From NCBI GenBank assembly GCA_948567375.1, contig OX419761.1, positions 26,636,243 through 26,700,242 on the forward strand: a stretch of 64,000 nt of DNA, written 5' to 3'. The position numbers and the translations under genes were made by a program. This DNA is from Lunularia cruciata (lineage: Eukaryota; Streptophyta; Marchantiopsida; Lunulariales; Lunulariaceae). Shown here in pieces: positions 1-11,741 of this stretch. The notes below the pieces were generated by a model, which was not told the DNA's origin, did not search any database, and saw nothing but the letters and a program-made list of their open reading frames with translations. Position 1 is the stretch's first letter; every line of letters starts with the position of its first letter.

Positions 1-2518
1 TTTAAAATAACACTCTAACTCCTAAAATCACTCACTTTCCTCATCCTTATCTAACTCCAAAGGCCTCCTGAAAAACCACCTTAGGAGTAGTGTCATAAAA
101 CACATCATCTCTCCTAGTGCTCCACTCCATGAGTGAGAAACTGTCACACAAATCTGACCTTGAACCAAGGGCCATCAAGACAATTTTTATATTTATGCAC
201 AAATGCCAACACTACACTAACTGCTTGTACCATGAGCTTGGGCCAATTATAATCATCACCTACTCTTTCAAGCGCCACTCTCAACCTCTCTACCTTAGAC
301 TTCATTGTCAAAGCCAAGTATTCCTGCACTATCTTTGGTCTCCTACTTGGGACAATAAGAGCTCTCATCATCTGAGAAAATGGTCACCATGCTTTGTAAA
401 CATTATCTAGCTAATACCTTTATGCGGTGTGATCTTTGATAGGAAACCAATCTTGGATCGAATGGCAAGTTACTTGCTTCTTTCTCCCATTGGTGCCAAG
501 TTGCATAGAAAATTCTTGATGTATCACCTCTAAAGTCAAGGTGAAAAGCCTCCCATCAATGATCTCAATGTGTGTGTCCTCTATCCATGAATGTGCAAAC
601 TTAGTGCACAAACAAATATGCAAACCAAGCAAACTGAGAATGGGACTCCAACCAAATTCTACACAAATGCTCTATGCATATAGATTAGTTCAAATTATCA
701 CAAACACAAAGTACTCTAGAACTAAGAATGAAAGAACTAAGAATGAAAGCAAGTTTTGAGAAAAGTCCAGCTAGATGCAAGGTCTGAGTTTTACTACTGT
801 TCTACTTGGGTTTTGCCATAATAATGCTAAGTTTTTACCTGATATTTGTAGTATTGCTTTAAGTTTGGCAAGGTTTTTCTACTTGGAAATATTTTTGCTA
901 GGGGGTTTTGCTATTCTATCAAGTAACATAGAGATTTCTATAGAGGTTTTGCTATATTTTAAGTTTTCTCTTTTTATTGATTGGGTTTCACTAGGGCTTT
1001 GCTACTCATGGTGGATATCATAAGGTATCACTATGATATTTTAGGGGTTTGGGATTGCAAATTACAAAATTATAAGTAGTGTAGGGATTTTGTGGGGCTT
1101 TTGGGTTTTCAAAATTTGGCAAACATGGGTTTTGGGATTTTGGAAATAAATTATAGACATGCCAACTAAGATGGTAAGAGCAATTGACAAAAATTGAGAG
1201 ACAAAAACAAAATATATGTTATTATTCATGTGAGAGCAAGGGTAATGAAGATCAATAGCAACCTTTAATCCTAATTTATCTAATTGAACTCTTGAATACC
1301 ATTCACCAAATGTCAAATTTGTTCTTTGTCCATCCATCCCTATCTCACAAAAATCATGTTTTTAGATATAAGATGATCGCCAATCAACTAATTTCCCTCA
1401 TGGAAATCTTCCATGTTTGGCATATCCCAATTTTTTCATAATCAACAATGTCAGCCATGTTTTGCTATAGAGTGCTCAAATTCAAGTTCTCTTACACCTT
1501 GAAAATTGACTATAATTCTTTTGATCTTGTCCTCTCTCTCTCTCCTCTTTGACTTTGACCTCCCATAACTCTTCTCTTGGTCTTGGTAAACTTTGAAAGT
1601 GGTTCTATCTTCCCTCACTTCCCTCTCGATCTTGGTCCACTCTCCCTCTTTTTCCCTTATCCAAAATCTCCCGTGTCTTCCCTCTCTCTTCTCTCTCCCT
1701 CTTGGTCTATCACCTACTTGATCCTCCTTAACTTTTATGAATTTCTCCCTCCTTCAAAATGGTCTTTCAAATCTGTACAAATCTAGAACTCCCACTAAAT
1801 AACTCTCCTCCTCAATATCCTAAACTCAATATCTTCTTCTTCTTTAAATCTCTATTTGCTTGTAATCATGAATTTGAAATCCATTACTTGTAATTTTTGA
1901 GAGAGTTGCTTCAAAGGTGACTCTTCACTTTCCTAACAATGATACCCTTTGTACAATGATGAGCCACTTCCATCAAATGATAACCTTTTGTTCTCTCACA
2001 ACATCCCATTTACCATACCAAAAACTGCAAAGGTAATATAACTTCTTCATATACTTGTAAATATGATTTTTTATCTCTGATCTTGATTCTCATTTCTTGC
2101 ACCTAACATATAAATTTCTTGTTGTAACTAGAATATAAACCACACTAAATTGAGTTGCACTGACCTGAGATCATTGATGGACATTTATAACCTAAACCTT
2201 GCAACTTGCATATATGAATTTCAATTTGCATATGTGAATTTCTAGCTCTTGTAACTTAATTATATATACAAAACATTGAAATATATAAACCCTAAAAGCA
2301 CTAAACTCATAATTGAATTCATAATGGAAAATATATGCACAAGACTTAATTTATATATTGCATAGAGAAACACATTTCAATAACTTACACAAAGGAGAAA
2401 TGCATTTAAACATTTAAGACACTTTTGAACTCAAAATGGATAAAGTGGAACTTAACACTAATTTTAACCATAAAAAAAGTCCTCATCTACCTCCAAATAA
2501 AAATAAAGGATCAATTTA
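1..2518. other. AT-rich non-genic stretch with remnants
   Basis: No intact gene is visible. The sequence is AT-rich with pyrimidine-rich runs at about 1530-1720. The only part that looks once-coding is the minus-strand stretch at 144-632, described separately. I see no structural RNA and no terminal repeats. Confidence 0.5.
144..632 (-). pseudogene. Unrecognised decayed ORF, possibly transposon-derived
   Basis: Two minus-strand open stretches (632-420 and 371-144) lie close together and read like one broken protein. The first contains a segment resembling the conserved hydrophobic pattern around IDGRLFTLTLEVIHQEF; the second is rich in basic and hydrophobic residues (SRRPKIVQEYLALTMKSKVE). 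Plant retroelement gag-like and host-derived mobile ORFs often have such a pattern, but I do not recognise a family. It could also be a chance open stretch. Confidence 0.25.
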
Positions 2519-3984
2519 TTAGGATAGGTTCAAGAAGCTTTCTTGGTGGTTGAATTTAAGACATGTGTTCAATACTAAAGATCTCATTTCTTCTATGTTG
2601 CAAATATCTCCTATAGAAAGTTGAGGTGTTTTGTCTTTGTCCTCTTCTTTGTTTACAACCTCATCTATTTCTTCCAAGTTGTCTTGTATATCAATAAAGA
2701 ATTTGTGCAAGATAACACATACACTAATCCATTGCAATAGATATTGATTTCTATTGATCTTGCTTTTCAAGTAAACTTGCATTTTTAATAAAAAATTGCA
2801 ATCTATTCTTTAAAATTCCTATGATTTGCTCATTGAGTACTAGCATCCTAACTACACATTTGTTAAAATCTATTTTGTGTTGAGTTTCATTGTACTTCAA
2901 AAGAGAGCACAAGATGACTCATATGAACATATCTAGAATCCTTGAGTAGATGTTGGTGGTGTTTGAAAGGATAGTTATCTCCTCATGGATTCAAATCTCT
3001 CCACAAGAACAACTTCTCTAAACAAGTCATATCATGACAAGAGCCTGACATCCCTAGATACAAAAAAAAAAACTCTACAAGTTTAATTATGAGTGACTGT
3101 CCAAATTGAGGAATGCATGATTGAGGAAAGCATGAGGCCTCTCTTTAAGTGGCATCCCTATACACAAACCAAAAAAACCAAAAACATCTGCTTAAATAGG
3201 AAGAATTGTACAAAGTGAAGAATGCATTGAGGCCTCTCTTTGAGTTGCCCCTATGATATCCATCATGTCTATAAACCTCAAATACCAAAATATAAACCAA
3301 CCATCCCAAAACATTCATGAGCTCTTCACAAAACTTCTAGAAAACAAAACAAAAATTCAACAAAATATAATGAAACATAATTGATGAAAAGTGAATTATT
3401 TTTCTCATATCATCACAAATAATTTGGCTATTGACAGAGTAAGAGCCTTTTTAGCTACAATGGTTTCATTGTTAATTTTAGGCATTGGGCCAATGGGAAG
3501 AGAGTCCCATCCTGCAATCCTATGCACCCAAGAAAACCTTTTAAACCAAAAGCTTTTGATATCCTCTCTCTCTCTCTCTCTTTGTTATGAGGCCAAACTA
3601 CCTCCTTTGCAAGATTTGCTAGAATTGTAGTGATAACACTATTTGCAAATGGAGTAGTAAATCCCAAACTAATACCACACATGTTAGTCTTCCTTCCTAT
3701 AGCTATATATGCACCATTTCCAATGTGCCTAAATCTATTGGAAATGCATATATCCAGATGGGAACCTATTTCCTCCCCAATTTACTCTTTGAGAATACTA
3801 CATGATCTCTAATAAGCTCTAATAAAGTGTAAAAGGACTTGAGATCTATTCTCATCAATTCTTCAAATTGAAGGGGATCCAAATTCCTGAATAACGTCAT
3901 TACAAATTTACTTTTCCTACTTACATAACTTTGATCCTTGAAGTAACCAACTAAATGTGGAAAATCCCACAACTTCATAAGCAA
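2519..3984 (-). pseudogene. PIF/Harbinger transposase (DDE_Tnp_4) fossil 1
   Basis: Read on the minus strand, the pieces follow the order of a Harbinger nuclease. An N-terminal helical part lies at 3984-3766 (FEELMRIDLKSFYTLLELI). The segment 3682-3455 carries the first catalytic Asp in GCIGLQDGTLFPL. KGSYSVNSQIICDD, typical of the next strand, follows at about 3450-3390. After it come GSCHDMTCLEKL (second Asp region), a region like NKCVVRMLV-NEQIIGILKNRLQFF carrying the likely catalytic Glu at about 2860-2800, and a C-terminal helix (WISVCVILHKFFIDI) at 2782-2519. Frames change and stops interrupt, so it is dead. An expanded CT run (3564-3580) reads as an Arg-Glu repeat within it. No terminal inverted repeats were found by eye. 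Confidence 0.75.
3564..3580. repeat. (CT)n microsatellite
   Basis: About eight uninterrupted CT dinucleotides. On the minus strand it falls inside the Harbinger fossil and encodes an alternating Arg-Glu run, so slippage has lengthened a former coding segment. Confidence 0.9.
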
Positions 3985-5213
3985 TTACACTCTTTGATGC
4001 ATGCATCATCTAAACCACATTTGGTTTTTTCCATCCACTCATCTACATTCCAAAACTCTCAATATTATTATCTTACTCAAGCTGCACATTAGCATACTCA
4101 TATTGCTAGAGTGCCATCTACTCACACATATGATTCTTTATCTCATTCATCAAACTCTCGCATGAACTAGTGCAAGGCATGATGAACAATTTTTGCTCAA
4201 AGCACCTTGATGACTTTGGTAGGCCTTCATGTACATCTACAATCTCACTTGATATACAATCTCATGGGAAGTCATTGTTTACTCTCTCTCTCTCTTCTCT
4301 CAATTTCAACTTCTACATGTCTTGGGATTTCAATGCATGATGAGTCTACCATCTCTTTCTCTTGCCACCATCTCTCTCTCAACTTCAACTTCTACCATGT
4401 CTTGTGATTTCAAGTTCTATTCTCTTGTACCACATGAACACATGAAACTCTATAAAAGGAGTCTATAATCAAACAAGATATACAATATCACAAAACTCTA
4501 TAGCGGCATCTACAATCTCACCCTTCACTATATGGGAATTCTTGTTACCAGTCTACAATCTGACTCTATCTCATATATGTCTACCATCTCTCTTGTGAAA
4601 ACAACTTCTATAGTATTTCAAGATTTCAATTTTGTCATGTCTTTTTACACAAATCTATCCCCTTGTAACAACCCAACTCATGCTCTATTCTTTCAAAAAC
4701 TTTGACACACGATTCATACACTATCCTTCCCAAACAAATCATCCTCATTTGTGAAAAACTCTCAATCCTACTCTCTAATTTCAGTTCTCCATCCCATCAA
4801 AAGTTGGTTTCTCCTTCATGTACACTTTTTCAAATGTGATTCCAACCTTGATTTCTCTCATCTTCAACTTGCAAGCTCTTTTTGAGCATTCAAAAGAGAT
4901 GCAATTCAAAACAAAAATGCCTGATTTTCACATGTTTGATTAGTTTCATATTAAACAAGCTACTGGATTTATTAAATTAACTGACTCATAATGATCAATG
5001 ATTACAATGCATAAAGATTCCATGTAAATTTCCATGGGTCACGATTTGAAGTACCTATAATATTTCATGACTATTTGATTGATTAAAAGCCAAAACCCGT
5101 AATTATTCCTTGTACTTTCCTCTCTATTACTTGGAATAATCTGCTATGATAGCGTTATTATTTTTATGAGAATTTTACATGGTAACAAAAGCTATTATTG
5201 AAATGCACTAACA
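3985..5213. other. Non-genic AT-rich stretch
   Basis: No recognisable gene. CT-rich low-complexity patches lie at about 4260-4400 (repeats of TCTCTCTCTC and CTTCTAC). The plus-strand open stretch at 4207-4407 is a product of this low complexity. AT content falls gradually toward the gene island that follows. Confidence 0.5.
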
Positions 5214-5501
5214 AGGGTTTCAAAAAGCTTTGTATAATTTCTAAACTATATTTACGAAGTGCATGGAAAATCTATATGGTGCCTCTCATGTCCGGGTAGA
5301 TTAAGGAGATCCGTCCAAGTTCTTTATTTTTAACTCCATAATAGGTGGTTCTTAGGGGCTTCAAAAAGCTTTGTATAATTTCTAAACTATATTGACAAAG
5401 TGCATGGAAAATCTATATGGTGCCTCTCATGTCCGGGTAGATTAAGGAGATCAGTTCAAGTTCTTTATTTTTAACAAACTCCATAATAGATGGTTCTTGG
5501 G
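5214..5501. repeat. Tandem duplication, about 141-145 bp unit
   Basis: Two adjacent copies of a segment beginning with CAAAAAGCTTTGTATAATTT (at 5221 and again at 5362) and ending at TGGTTCTT (5346 and 5491). The offset is 141 bp at the left and 145 bp at the right because the second copy has a 4-bp insertion. Only a few substitutions separate the copies, so the duplication is fairly recent. It lies about 1.7 kb upstream of the pectin acetylesterase start codon. Confidence 0.9.
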
Positions 5502-7167
5502 AAATGAAGGATATGGAGTTTGCAACCGTAACCCATAAAGCGTTAGTTAACATTAATTATAATATAGAGTTAATAATAGACGGTCTGATTCCAATTTTGT
5601 TCAAATGGTTCCAGAGGAATCCAAAGAAAGTCTCAAGAAGGTGCTTGAAGGTGTCCTGAGGTGCAGGCAGGAACCCTAGGGAGCACGGTCTTTCATTTCA
5701 ATGAGGTTTGTGCTGGTTGGTATTGATTTTTCAAATATATTTAGCAAGTCTCGTGGTAATCCAATTTGTCATCCACGTCACCTATTTGGTATAAGCTGAA
5801 TCTGAAGCTAACCTTTCACGTAATTTAGTCACTTATACTGTTTAACGCAATTCTCTCAGTCAGACTAATTCCATCGGACTCTAAAATATATCAAGAATTC
5901 ATTAAATTTATAAATCTAAATATGTGGTCGATACGCGTCAATCTATAGTTGAAATTCTCTATTATTGTAAGTTTTCTGCCAATAATGAGGGTTTTAATAG
6001 TGCATTTTAAATTTGCAATAGAATTCGTTAAAACATTTTATAGTCTTCCGGGTGAAATCCTTGACTCGTAAATATTTGACGACATCTAAGATTGTGAAGA
6101 GAAAATTTTTAGAGGTGATGGAGATTAATGAATTCTATAAACTTATTAATAAGAGGTATTTCTTGTCCACGTATCGTGATATTTCGTTTCCCCTTACGGG
6201 CATAAACCCAGTACCAAATTGTCAGATGTGGAATCCAGGCAGTAGTATAAGGAAGGCAATTTTAAGAACTGAACGCTCCTGAGGCGTTTATCACCAGTAA
6301 AACATTTAACGGGATCTTACGGATCTTTCAAGTCGAAATCTGAAAACCCCCCAATGGAGCACTTCATCGGTAGAGCCTTTCATGTCCCCTAAAGGAATTA
6401 TGAATCTCCCATGAAAAATCCTTTACGGGCTCTTTACCGAAGCGCTAACATTTTGAAACCGACCCCCCCCCCCCCCCCCCCCCACGCGGGGAAACAGGCA
6501 CTTCGGCTACAGTCGACAACCGGCAGCAGCAAACACTACTGGTGGTCTTTTTTCAGAAATCGTAATCCACAATGCCGTAATATTCAAGTGGTCAAGCATT
6601 AATTTCTCGCTGAATCGGACGTAAGTGACTTTCGGAAACCGTCACAGGATACTTCTTTTACAAAGTGGAGCAGGAATGCGGAGAACTAGATCGGAGCTCC
6701 TCCACTTCCCAGACGGTTGGCTGCTTACCACAGGAGATTCATTTCATACCAGTTTCCTTCACATCTGTCCCGTAGAGGAATCAGACGGAGAGGGCCGGTA
6801 TTGTAATCCTCACGACGAAACAGGAAGACTCTCCCTTGTGGAATTGGCTACAGTGTACGGAATGGTGTCGGATTCTATCTAGGTGGAGAACGACCTCACT
6901 TTTGCCCAATTCTTTTTAATAATCAGACCCAATCCTCGCAGTAAAAGCCGGCGCAGTGCATTGAGCGAAGTCTGATCGAGCTCGTAATGCTCACAGTTTA
7001 GGAGGCTAGATTTTCGGAGGAATGCATACCGGAGCCCTCGAATTGGCGGGCCGAACATGCGGCAATTGAACCTCATGCCGTAACAGGACGACACTTTTGG
7101 TGATGTAAAGGATGTAGTAATAGGTGAGGGTCTTTGAATTCGAGTTCAGAAACAGAGAGTTTCCAAG
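5502..7167. other. Upstream region of the pectin acetylesterase gene
   Basis: More balanced base composition than the flanking transposon deserts and no transposon homology that I recognise. It holds several short open stretches but none with family signatures. It should contain the promoter and 5' UTR of the downstream gene; no convincing TATA box was identified close to the start. A long poly-C tract sits at 6463-6483. Confidence 0.5.
6463..6483. repeat. Poly-C tract (21 C)
   Basis: An uninterrupted run of 21 cytosines, that is poly-G on the minus strand, about 690 bp upstream of the gene start. Such G tracts can form G-quadruplexes; they are also prone to length error in assembly. Confidence 0.9.
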
Positions 7168-10100
7168 ATGGGTGCTGTGGAGCATCAGAGTTCCATCAAA
7201 GAGAAGGAGACAAGAGCTCAGAGGGCAGGCGCCGGTGGAAGCTGGGGCACCTTAGAGTTCTCAATTGTTATCGGTGGGGTGATTACGCTTATTGTGTGTA
7301 TGAGTCTGGCGTATAATTATGACCAGAGCGCGAGGCCAGATTTATTCATGAACACGGACGATCCGGAATTGGTTCATGCTTGGCAGGACCATCCTGTGCC
7401 CATCACGAAGTTGGAAAGTGCTGTCGAGCTAGGAGCAGGTACGGTGCACTAAAATCTTCTGCTTATTATGTTTCTAGATCTGCATTCAGTCAGTCAATTA
7501 TGCAATTGATGTCAATTGGTTTCTGTCCCATCAGTTAGGACTGTTTTTGTGTTTGAGCAATTTTTGTCGGTGGGTAAAAGTAGAATTGTTGGTGTTGAAA
7601 TGCTTTTGGATTGTTGGTGTTAAAATTTTCGGCTAATTGATTTGGGGGTTGAGAACGCAGTATGTTTGGACGGTTCTGCTCCTGCTTATTACTTGGACCG
7701 CGGTTCTGGTGAAGGAGCTGACCATTGGATCATCCATCTCGAGGTGTTTTTTCCTTTACTTCCATGCCCTTTAATTGTCTGAGCCCTGACTTTTATCTCC
7801 GAAGGCCCAAGCACAAAGAAATTGAGGACCTCCAAGGACACCAGGTTTGACAATTGCTCTTCTTCGAGATGGATTGATATATCTGCTCATTCATTGACAG
7901 AAATTTCGATTCTCGTCTCGGGCCCCAACGAAGTGTTGGTTCCTTTGATCTAGAAACTCGTGCATTCGGAAAGCCGTTAGTAGCTCTGGAAGGACAACTC
8001 GAGACTTGATACCTCATAAATGCCAATCTTTGAACACCTCGTTTATCCAGGGGTTGAGAACGGAGTTCAATAAATTGTCAATAGACAATCGGACTCGCTT
8101 TGCAGTTGATGTACCATGGTCGTCATGAAAAGTATTCTGCATCACAGTAAATAAGGGTGTCCTCTGTGCAGGGAGGTGGATGGTGCCGCACTAATGCAGA
8201 ATGTCTCAATCGAGCTTTTACTCAACTGGGTTCTTCCCAATACATGGCCGATGAAATGTTCATGGGAGGCTTGCTGAGCAGCTCACCTGTCGTGAATCCA
8301 GGTCTGTGATGACGGCAGACTTTTTCGTTTATTAAAGTGTTTGCGCAATTCTTAAGCACCATAGTAAATTGGTGGCAAAGGTACTCACCGACCAATTGAG
8401 TGCAGATTTCCACAACTGGAATCGTGTGAAGTTCAAATACTGCGATGGTGGTTCTTTCTTTGGAGATGTAGATGAAGCACCTTTGGTCGAACAGAAACTG
8501 AATAACCGCCGTTCGGTAAGCAGCCAAGAACATAACTTTTCGTTTTTTTCGAACTTTTCGTTCTCTCTTCTACTTCAACAAACTGCCAAAGACCTAAAGT
8601 GTTTCTGGCTCTAAGGTGCTCTGGATATATGTGCTCAATCTCTGATTTCTCTGCTCAAGCTTCTTCTGTGAGTTTCACGTCAGGAGCGGGATGAATGAAG
8701 GACGAAACAGGACTCTCAATCACAAAGGAAGTCAAAACGTGAGCCAATGCAAAGGTTTCTCACTGAGGGGTTGGGATGGTGCTTGACAGGCTGCGAATGT
8801 CCACTACAGGGGAATGAGAGTATTCAAGGCCGTCATGAATGATCTACTTGCCAAAGGAATGGCTAATGCAAAGAAGGTACAAACTGGGCTGTGAACTGCG
8901 GATGGAGTTGTAATGCAGGTTGTGTGAAAGATACTTGTAGCATGCAGCAAGCATATTCCCTAATGTAACGAAAGAACTGCAGGGTTTCCTGACTGGATGC
9001 TCAGCAGGTGGCCTGGCAGCAACACTTCAATGTGACAACTACAAGGATCTTATGCCGGCAGATGCCACTGTAAAGTGCTTAAGCGATGCTGGTTTCTTTC
9101 TTCACAAGTAAGACCTTCGTGTATTGCTCGTTGAGGTAATGTTTTGTTTCGTTCCATAGCGGTAACTACCTATTGCCTGTTAGAGGATAAGGTGCTTCCA
9201 TTCATTGGGAAGGGCATACATCGAAAATCAATACATTCAGGCCTCACTTAACAGTTTGTAATCTGCACCAACGTAGAAGTCATATATTGCTTACTTGTAA
9301 ACTGCAATAGACATACAAAAAGTTACTAGTAAAGCAGAACCACATGACCACAAAGGCAACTCTCTTGACACCCTTGACTTGTGCCAATAGCACCCATGTA
9401 ACGATTCTTGAGAAGGCTGATAGAAATGGGATCAGGTGATACAGTTTGACCATTTGGATTAACTTTTCCCTCCCTGATTGCTCTGTTTGTTTTACAGGGA
9501 AGATATTGCAGGACGAAAGACAATCGAATTATTTTACCAGGACGTTGTGGCATTGCAGGTAAAGATGACATTAAGAGAGCCTGAAGAGATTTACATTCCT
9601 TACATTGTTTAGTAAGTTGGTGTATATCCATAGGTTACTCATCCCTTGAAGATGACAACTTCCTGAAACATACAATTTGATGTCAATTATCATAAACTCA
9701 ATTCCTGCTTTTCTGCAGAACATAACCGTAAACCTGCCGAAGGCTTGTACTTCAGAAAGAGATCCAGCTCTGGTAAGTCTGCATGAACCTACCGAACTGG
9801 ACGAAAACGAGATGATTGTGAGGACCTTGGGTTCTTGTGTAATTCACTAAGTCTAGACAGGAGGTATCTCCGGATTGAGATCTGGAGCCTCTGTCCGAAG
9901 GTCATTGTTTCTGATAGGCTTCAATGCTTCAGTAACAGCACGTTATTCATTCATTCCCGAGTATGTTACAATATAGCCTTTTACATCACTACAGGTTCTA
10001 ATTGTCATCTTGGACTAATCTCTGCAGTGTTTCTTTCCGAAGTACCTGGTACCGCTCATTAGAACCCCGTTCTTCTTGATCAACCCTGCGTATGATGACT

Positions 10101-11426
10101 GGCAGGTACGAGTACTCTGCAAACGCATCCTTCTACTTGTATATCAAGCAAAATTTTCGTGAATTCTGAACAAAGAGCAATTGGAATCGCACTAGGTGTA
10201 CAATCAATAGTTTAGGCAAAGACGTATAACTTGCGTGAAAAATGCGGAATTTATCTTGTAGCTTGGAAATGTCAGAGTCACGCTCCGTTGAGACGTTGGT
10301 ACGGAATCCGGTTATTTTAAGGGTTCTGTATTCCGTTACTCAAAAGGAGTTTAGTGGTTTACAGATTCCACCAATGACACACAGACATAGCCGGACTATA
10401 CATCTATTTTAGAGTTAAATTTTTGGGCAGGATAGCCAGCATCCGAGCTCATTTGGATCCTAACTTCAAGGGTTTTTCTGGATGTGCACTGGTTGCACAG
10501 TTCTCGAACATCTTTGTTCCGAGCGGGGCGGATCCTTCCAACGCGTGGGCACAATGCAAAATGGACTTAAATACATGTGACGAAAAGCAAATAGAAATTG
10601 TACAAGGTGCGACTACTACATGACCACAATCTCGTGCATTAGATAAGAAGCTTGGGTGGTTCTTGCTCACTTGGTGGACCTCCTATAGTGCAAAGAGTGG
10701 AGTAAGTCCAAGAGTGTTAGGGGATTGATGAATATGCTTCTGTTCGGTAACTTCAGGTTTCAGAACGGAGCTTCTAGATCAGGCAAGCAGTTTGCTTGAG
10801 AGCTCGAAAGGAGGAGCGTACATAAACTCATGTTGTGGACACTGTCAAACTGAAATGGACCGTACCTGGAATGGAGATGCAGCTTCAAGAATCCAGGGCA
10901 AGGTAAGTGATATTCAGCTCGTTTGGAAGATTCTGGTGTACTATCCTTGCCGAGACAATCTGGTTTACTATCTGTTGGATATCCGTTACCGAATACACAT
11001 TGTTTGCTAGTTCTATATATATAGAGTGATATATGTTGTTCTCGTTATGCTGCAATTATGCCTTTGCTCCAGGTTACATTCGATGCGTTCTACTTTAGGG
11101 ATTTATCATTATTCTTGTATTGAGCATATCTTGGTCACCTTTCATATGCAGTTAATGAGTTCTGGATCACTCGTTCCTAGAACGGCTTCTGCTTCATCTA
11201 CCAATATCCTCGCCGAGACAATCTTGGGACTTTCTTACAGTCGTTTCTCAATCAATTATGGTCAAACAGAACGAGAGTTTTTTTGCTGGCATATTAAATC
11301 TGTCTGTGCTTTCCACAGACGATGGCAGAGATCGTTGGTGAATGGTTTGCGGACGATAAGTCGCAGGTGGCTGTGGACTGCGCGTTTCCCTGTAACCCAA
11401 CTTGCAACAAGAGATCTTTTCACTGA
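7168..11426 (+). CDS. PAE: Pectin acetylesterase family protein, 12 exons, N-terminal membrane anchor
   Basis: Plant pectin acetylesterases (PAE/Notum family) remove acetyl groups from cell-wall pectin. Exons by GT-AG rule and reading phase: 7168-7438, 7661-7743, 8172-8301, 8406-8515, 8790-8876, 8983-9107, 9498-9558, 9719-9772, 10028-10105, about 10432-10606, 10757-10902, 11319-11426 (TGA), giving about 475 residues; the family is usually near 400. Family hallmarks appear in order: [33 protein letters not shown] (nucleophile Ser about 234), INPAYDDWQ (Asp about 330), NSCCGHCQ (His about 420), and [10 protein letters not shown] at the end. The extra N-terminus has a basic stretch, then a hydrophobic segment at about residues 31-49, suggesting a type II anchor rather than a cleaved signal peptide. 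The ATG opens an ORF running straight into exon 1 and is the only start that includes the anchor. One anomaly: the exon 9-10 junction leaves one extra G if AG at 10429-10430 is used. The gene is otherwise intact. Confidence 0.9.
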
Positions 11427-11735
11427 AACTGTCTCCACGGCTCTTGCACTCAAGCTGGCTAGGAGAGACGACTGAGGCTGTCGCTAGTTTGTGGTAGATT
11501 TTAATCGTCCGAGCTGAAACTAACACAAACGGAATCACACAAAGTGAATGTGTTAAACCGTTCCGCATTTCAAACGACACCTACGATAATTTACCGCTGT
11601 ACCGGTATTCTGAGTTTGCACAATATATGAGGAGGAGAGTGCACTATGGAGCAAGGACTCAGAGGTCATTCTGCCCTGACCTGTTTGCCTGTTAGGAGGA
11701 CATATATTTCTACGTCTACGTATCCTTTCAAAGAT

Positions 11736-11741
11736 AATAAA
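11736..11741 (+). promoter_or_regulatory. Possible poly(A) signal AATAAA
   Basis: An AATAAA hexamer about 310 bp after the stop codon of the pectin acetylesterase gene, in the right orientation. Plant polyadenylation signals are weak and variable, so this is only a candidate. Confidence 0.3.

Noticed and set aside
5605-5679. Short 24-codon ORF with protein-like composition upstream of the gene
   Set aside because: Too short, no family signature, no convincing splice continuation; probably chance.
6625-6882. 85-codon plus-strand ORF before the pectin acetylesterase gene
   Set aside because: No recognisable domain, no linking splice sites and low coding character compared with the real exons.
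7134-7316. Overlapping ORF in another frame over exon 1
   Set aside because: Shadow of exon 1; only the frame starting at 7168 continues into the conserved family motifs.
11026-11475. 149-codon ORF across intron 11 and exon 12
   Set aside because: Wrong frame for exon 12, which encodes the conserved CNPTCN end; most of it is intron.
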